Part shown: piece by piece, positions 58,041 through 64,000 of the stretch | Layout of the letters: each line of letters begins with the position of its first letter | Position numbering within the stretch: the stretch's first letter is position 1 | The notes under the pieces: model-generated | Seen by the model: the letters and a program-made list of their open reading frames with translations, nothing else | Databases searched by the model: none | What the model was told of the DNA's origin: nothing | Assembly: GCA_903813345.2 (NCBI GenBank) | Contig: CAIIXF020000010.1 | Location: 33,347,425 to 33,411,424 of the forward strand | Length of the DNA: 64,000 nt | Source of the DNA: Owenia fusiformis | Lineage: Eukaryota; Annelida; Polychaeta; Sabellida; Oweniidae | Reading direction: 5' to 3' | Program-made: the position numbers and the translations under genes

Positions 58041-58315
58041 CTGGAAGAATAATATTTAGTCATTATTAATACATTAGTCATTTATTATTATATAATTATA
58101 TTATATTACATTCAAACATGATCATTCTCTAAATGAGTTTTTCAGCCAATCAGAATGAAGCATAACCATTCTTTAATTCTGGAATTTATATTTTGTGTTG
58201 CATTGTGACATCACACCTGAGAATGGCGGAAATAACAGTTTGGGTTTTTCATGGATCTTTATCCCCAATTGTCTGGACCATGTTTTCATTTTGTTATATT
58301 TTGAATCAGAATACT

Positions 58316-58446
58316 GATGGGCCATTCAATATGGTGAAATTCTATACTCATTGGACAGAATGTCAGTACAAATGCACTCATCTTTGGTTCGTGCTGTATG
58401 ACATTCTGTCCAACTCATGCTGTATTTCAGCATATTGAATGGCCTA
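58316..58446. repeat. ~130-bp hairpin, 'ggccattcaatatg' ends
   Basis: 'gggccattcaatatggtgaaat' and 'ttggacagaatgtca' are mirrored by 'tgacattctgtccaa' and 'atttcagcatattgaatggcc'. A compact MITE or hairpin without coding sequence. Confidence 0.8.
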
Positions 58447-59135
58447 TCATTATTTCTTTCTTAATTATATATATATAAATTTTTTGCCTTGAGTATTTTA
58501 TTTGCTTCTTCAGTAAAAAGCTTTTTAAAATACCTAAAACTAGGTAGTTATTAACACCTTTTCATTTATTAGACTTATTTTAGTTTGATAGAAATATGTT
58601 GGTTTTAACATGCATACAAGACGTGCATGTCACTAAAAACCTTTTATACATGCACCTTATTGGAAGTGTGCCATGTTAAAAATTGAATATCTAAAGAAAA
58701 AAAAACGATTACTAAATTTATGGAGATCATCTAGGGCCCATGTTATTGTTTGCTTATAATTGCTACTGAGTTAGCTACCATATTTTTTTTACTAAATTGC
58801 CATCAAAAACATATATATGTATAAAGCAAGTCAACAAAAATCATGCAAATATTTTTGTGTGCTTTCTGTTCAGAGACAAGGCTTAAAGTTTTCCGGATTT
58901 TCCGGCTAGTTCCGGTACTTTCAGACCGAAATTTGACCCCCGTGAGATCAGTGCAAATCCGGGTTGATATCAGAGGGGGGTATGGGTTGATCTGAAGCCC
59001 AAATAAGTTGAAGACTTGAGGAAAAAATCGTTTAATTGCGGGCCCCAAAACAGCTGATCAGCTGATTCACGTGTGATTTGTTATTTAATAAATAGGTCAG
59101 TTTCATAAATTATGTGGAACACGAAGCAATCTTAC

Positions 59136-59290
59136 CATCTTGTCTGCATTATTACGACGAGAACTTGACTTCGATTCGCTAAAGCGAGTTACGAAGTGTT
59201 ATCTTGAATTTGATTGGCTTAAAGATATGACTAATCTGACGAATCAACCAATGAACGTAACCGTTATGAACACCGGCGGGCTAGCGCTAA
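59136..59290 (-). promoter_or_regulatory. Candidate 5' exon and promoter region for a short NCX transcript
   Basis: On the minus strand the sequence ends 'gcagacaagATG' followed at once by GTAAGATT, a good donor. Splicing to exon 1 at 58040 joins ATG in phase 0 to GTC CAC, giving M-V-H-N-V. The start context has A at -3 and G at +4 after splicing. The segment upstream is less AT-rich and contains CCAAT-like and GATTGG-like strings. The exon's 5' limit is not known. This is inferred from phase and signals only. Confidence 0.4.
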
Positions 59291-59399
59291 AGGGAAACTT
59301 TTTGAAATTTTTCTAATCTGTCTTATTTCTGCCAGATATCGATAAAATAAGGACACGATGTGAAGTCACAGAGAACAGAGATGTAAGGTATGTCATTAA

Positions 59400-62300
59400 G
59401 AATAAGACAGATCCAGCCCAGTTATCAAATTAAAAAAATACAAAAATGCAATAAACAGATGTAAAAAAATGTGAACATTTTATTCAATGTACTTTCACCA
59501 GAAGGCTCTAGAGGGCACCAATTTTCAAAATATGCCAATACACCAGATGTGAGTAGAAATAATCTTGAATTACTTCATTAAAAATTCAAAATGATGTCAT
59601 GTATGGAATCTACATGTAAAATTACATATAGAAATGTGGTTTTGAAGAGTTTATCAACTTTGAAAATTCAATTTTCTTTGAAAATGTGACTTCTAGGTCG
59701 GGGAGATTCCCGATAGATCCCATGATATAAAATCACAAAAAGTGAAATATCTTTTCTTGTGTTGGGCAGGTAATATTTTCTTTTACTGGACATATTTTAA
59801 TTTGTATAACTATCAGATACATAAGGGTAATATGAAAAATGAACCACTAAAACTGATGATTATTCAAGTTTAAGAGAATTTTGTAATACCCTGCCATGTT
59901 ATATTTCCCTTGAATCAGGCACCTGGTGGCCAAAGTGGTAACTACCTACTTGCATCTAAGTAATTAGTTGATACTGAGGATTGTGAAAACCCCAATAGCT
60001 TATATGTGCCAATTAGTTAATCCCTCTTGCAAAATTTGAACAAAGGGCAACATTTCAGCAGCACAACGTGTCATCAGCTACATTATCACTTAGATAAAGC
60101 ATTAATTATTATATAATTACCACCTAGAGCTCATTAATTATTGCGACTTCTGGGAATAATCAATCACAATAAAAGTCTGGTTATTATCTAAAAATATCGT
60201 ACAAATTACTTTTCCTTGGGTAGGTTGAAAGCTTTTATCAGCTATTGAGAGAAAATGTCAGTTAATAACCACATTTAGTTCTAAATTGTGTTCATAAGGG
60301 ACAGGTTTTCGTGTCATTTAAAGAGTGTTCATTGAAAAAGGTGTTCACGAGGAATATTTTGACGAAACAAAAGTATATTATTTCAAGTATGATTCTTGTT
60401 TGGTTTACTCAAAAGTTAGTGTCTTTGTGAAATTTGAAGGATATTTATTTGGAGAAAATAGTTCCTCAGAGTGTACTGCGCTAATATTTTTTTATGAAAA
60501 ATCTAGAAATATCTTCCAAATTAAATTATGACTATTCGAAAGAAGACATTAAAGAGAGAATCAGATATAGCAAGCAGCCAAATTTTGGAATATTTCTGGC
60601 TTGTGTCATTCCTTTTCATGTCTATTTTCTAAAAATCCCCAAAGTACATATACACACTTTATTTCAGGAAAACTCAAGATTTTTACAATAATGTATTATT
60701 TTTCTATAAGAATGATTACCATTCTTATTATTTGGGAGAATTAAAACATTTTTCACCCATTTTTGCACTTTTAATCCATAACAACTTCACCAATTTATAA
60801 TATAGATGTTTTGGAAGATTTTGTATTTGAGATTGAAAGAAATAGAACAGTCTTTTTCAATTTTTCAGCATGGTACAACAACCAGTGGCTTTTATACCAG
60901 GGAGATTGCTCAAGGTGAGCTTCCTTATAAATTGCAGGGAAATACATCTACCTGATCGATAACTAATTTGCATTGCTTTTTGATATTTTTCTGTTCTGGA
61001 TATTAAGGAGGTTATAATATACAAGGTGGGCCAAAAAACAATACCCAAGTTTAGAGATGAATGATTTAAATCACATAACCATGCTTTATATATAATAATT
61101 TCATTCGGTAGTTTTTTATTATGTTATATTTTATGATCTTGCTGAATCATTTGCGTATATTCATATCTAAAATAGGCAAACAATATCTTCATTCTAAGAT
61201 TTTATTGGTTCATTCTTGTGCACAATTATTTTTGCATTCTGTATAATGTTATAGTAAGTCACTTAAACTAATGAAAAAGTAAACTTTTTTTTTCATATGA
61301 AACTTCGAATTGGCAAATTATCAAAAAATATAACGTGGATGAATTGCTGTTTCTCATGATATGACAAAGATATTTCCGATTGCATGAAAACTTTGATTTA
61401 AATAGCAAACAGTTTGTTCGAAGAGATCATGTCGACATACATAACTTTAGTGTTCAATAATAATTTTATCAAAAAAAATATTGTCGAGTCAATTGAGAAA
61501 AACCTTAGATCAAACACTGAAAACATTTTACAGGGTGTCCATTATGTCTATTTACACCTTATACAGATTTTTATTGTACTTTATAGACACCTTGTGTATC
61601 AGGCACTTTATTATGAAAATTGATTATCAGGATCTCTATGCGTCTCCATGTATAGTATATAACACACAGAGTTACAAATCTACACATAAGGGTCTAACAT
61701 GTTCTCAAGTACCATTGATTCTTTGGTCTTTTGTTTGGCCTAAAGATTAAGTACCAAAGATCTATTGAACTTTTATGTCATTGGTTGGATTAACTTTACG
61801 CCTATTATTTATAGCTCAGTGCTTGTATAATGTACCTGCCTTGTCGTATATGGACCACTTAAGCCAAAAGTGATGCATTTATATTGGCTAAAATTCTGAG
61901 AAAATATATTTTTTTCTAATATTGCTAACTAATTAAGAGAATTGCTTAGTATAGCTGTAATTCTTTCTTAGGTGATTTCAGCCATTTTTCCTTTTTTGTT
62001 CAGGTTTGAAAACTGATAACTTACAATCCTGTTATTTCAACAATAGGTCTGTTGTAAAAATGTTGATACATGGATTTAAAGCATGATATGAATTTCTAGG
62101 GGTTTATTGATGCTAGTTAAGCATGAAATTTCTGGTTTATTTATTTAGGCACCTTTTATCATCCTCCTAAGCAGGTGTCCAGAATCCGTACCTCCTTCTT
62201 CCCCCTGCTATAACCAATTTGGAAGCGCCCGATTAAACTGAATCATGTGATCTAATTATGCACAATGACTTATACATGATTTCTGTCGCAGTGTTGTGAC

Positions 62301-64000
62301 AGCCAATCAGATTGCGAGTTCTCAATGAAATGCTAACTGCTTATCGCAGGGGGTAAAAAGAAAGAATATATTCTGGATTTTGAAGCCCTGTGATCGAAGG
62401 ATGACCTTTTATATGTGCACCAATATAAACTAAGGAAGAGCTGATCCTTCAATGAGTAATATAATTGAAAAAAATGAAAAATATTAATTTACTTTAATTC
62501 TAGGATCTATCAAGACTTAAATTTCATTCCATTAGAAATGAATCTAAATATTAACATACTGGAACAAATAAGCCTAAATTATACCAGTTCAATCCTACGA
62601 TCTTGGTAAGGTTAAATCATGTGACTTACATGTAAAAATTAAAAGCTTTGTCTGACTTGAGCGAGAATGTTGTTTGTTCTTTTCATATCAAATATTTACA
62701 CATCGTGCATGTCCTAGTATAAAAAATTTAAAAACTTCATGCAAGTCATTTGTAACCTTTAAATAGGATAGAAACCTGATATTATGAGCATTCTTACAAG
62801 CGATATTATCAATTCTATCACGATTAATGAATTTTCGACAATTTAGGCCCCTAGATGTTCAATGTCAGTTTAGCAGGCATTAACATGACAAAATATCATC
62901 CCGTTATTACAAATGGATGTTAAGTGAAAAAATGTGTAACAATGCCAACCTCACGTCACAATGATGAAAAATTGCTAGCTGTATAACAATTAAATGTATC
63001 ACCACTTATATTCTTCGTGACAATACGAGCCACTAAAAAGAACCTAATGAGAGAAACTTTTTATGTTACACTAATATAGCAAAGATATACAAAATGATCA
63101 ATAAAAACCTATGAAATCCTCTAAAATGTAGTAAAAAGTGTTTAGAATAGGTATGTTTTTTATGATCCAGGTGTAGGTATCGCTAATTGACACTGAATTT
63201 ATGTAAACTGTCAATTAAACTGATTTATGCAATGCCAGCTGATTTAGATAAAACAATGTCCCATTACTGTGTAAATGTTAAGTGAAATGGATGTATAAAT
63301 TTGTAATGGTTACATCAACATTGTAAGTATTTTAATAACTAAGCATTTGTCTAATGTTTTATTATTTTTAGGAAATAATTTGGATGTGCTAATTGAATCT
63401 GCACGATTCAAGGGTGCTTAGAATGTATATTGATGATTGCAATTAATTGACAGTAGTTATTTTTGTAACCATAATCAAAGAAATTTTACTGACAGAATAT
63501 CATAGTTTCTTTTGGAATGTTAATTTTTGGTTCAAAGCACCCCAAAATTCTGCTTACCCACTAAACCACACCATACCCACACCACGTTAAATCATATATG
63601 ATTAAAAAGCCAAGATTTTTGTCAAAACACATATAATAACCAACAGGCAGATTTTGAAAATTAAGACAATTTTTCAAGATCAGGGGCCAATTTATCCATA
63701 TAATGCCTATTTTTGAAAATGAGGCCAAAATAAGATCAATACTCCGCACGTTTACCATAAAATATAATGATAGGTATAATATTTCACTTTGTCCTAAGTA
63801 ACACGATAAAAAGCCCCTAATATAGATATATGTATTTCCTTTGTTGGTTAGGATTGGTTATAGGATTAATCAACAGAAAGTAGCTCAATATACTATGAAA
63901 AATGAGAGTGAGGACAGATCTGATAAAAATGCACTTCATCCTATTCTACAAAGATGCTATTTACGATGAAATTGATGGAGTTCCTAATAACAGAGAGTTG
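59400..64000. other. Right flank, no gene seen
   Basis: No NCX N-terminal exon (alpha-1 repeat G-S-S-A-P-E type, or G-x-A-A-F-N) was found on the minus strand, and no other gene on either strand. Remnants include 'acaaggtgggccaaaaaacaa' at about 61020, resembling a single mariner terminus, and 'cagggtgtcc...gacaccttgt' at about 61534-61595, a small inverted pair like one at about 49490-49560. Confidence 0.5.

Noticed and set aside
58803-59048. 81-codon minus-strand frame
   Set aside because: The sequence around 'ccgggttgatatcagaggggggtatgggttgatctg' looks like a dispersed repeat, and the frame has no start or splice support.

Overview
This is AT-rich animal nuclear DNA. The genes are split by long introns with GT-AG junctions, and short exons sit in a sea of dispersed and tandem repeats. 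The mix of palindromic MITEs, mariner, piggyBac and hAT-like termini, CGGA arrays and a cAMP-receptor-like GPCR suggests a marine invertebrate. The phylum cannot be fixed from this window. I see no tRNA, rRNA, operon, prokaryotic feature or CRISPR array.

Layout. 1-7.1 kb is gene-poor: a CTGTC/CTGCCAG minisatellite, a 2.5-kb nested foldback element (about 2.06-4.6 kb), and a stretch with repeated 'acgtgcgtgacg' motifs. 7.8-9.57 kb (minus) holds a transposase-like gene with a C-terminal PHD-type zinc finger on a separate exon. It appears frameshifted, and its 5' end abuts a LINE reverse-transcriptase fragment (9.54-9.73 kb). 9.93-11.26 kb (minus) is a two-exon seven-transmembrane receptor that looks complete. 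11.3-19.1 kb shows no gene I can support and contains a ~390-bp inverted repeat at 14.2-14.6 kb.

19.18-58.04 kb (minus) is the main gene, a Na+/Ca2+ exchanger (NCX/SLC8A-like). I reconstructed 17 coding exons whose splice phases all agree, about 640 codons in total. They give a cytosolic loop, Calx-beta domain 1, Calx-beta domain 2, an acidic linker, and the C-terminal membrane half with the alpha-2 repeat, ending at a stop codon. The N-terminal membrane half (alpha-1 repeat) is not visible in the 6 kb upstream. Instead, a candidate 5' exon at about 59.14 kb ends exactly on ATG followed by GTAAGA and joins exon 1 in frame. Either the first half lies beyond the window and this is an internal promoter, or the locus encodes a half-exchanger.

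The exchanger introns carry at least 18 copies, in both orientations, of one ~130-bp element. Seven more copies form a perfect 105-bp tandem array between two exons. Other arrays have units of 72/31, 70, 125 and ~17 bp. Several palindromic MITEs have readable target sites (TA or TTAA). The three genes share one strand but show no sign of acting together.
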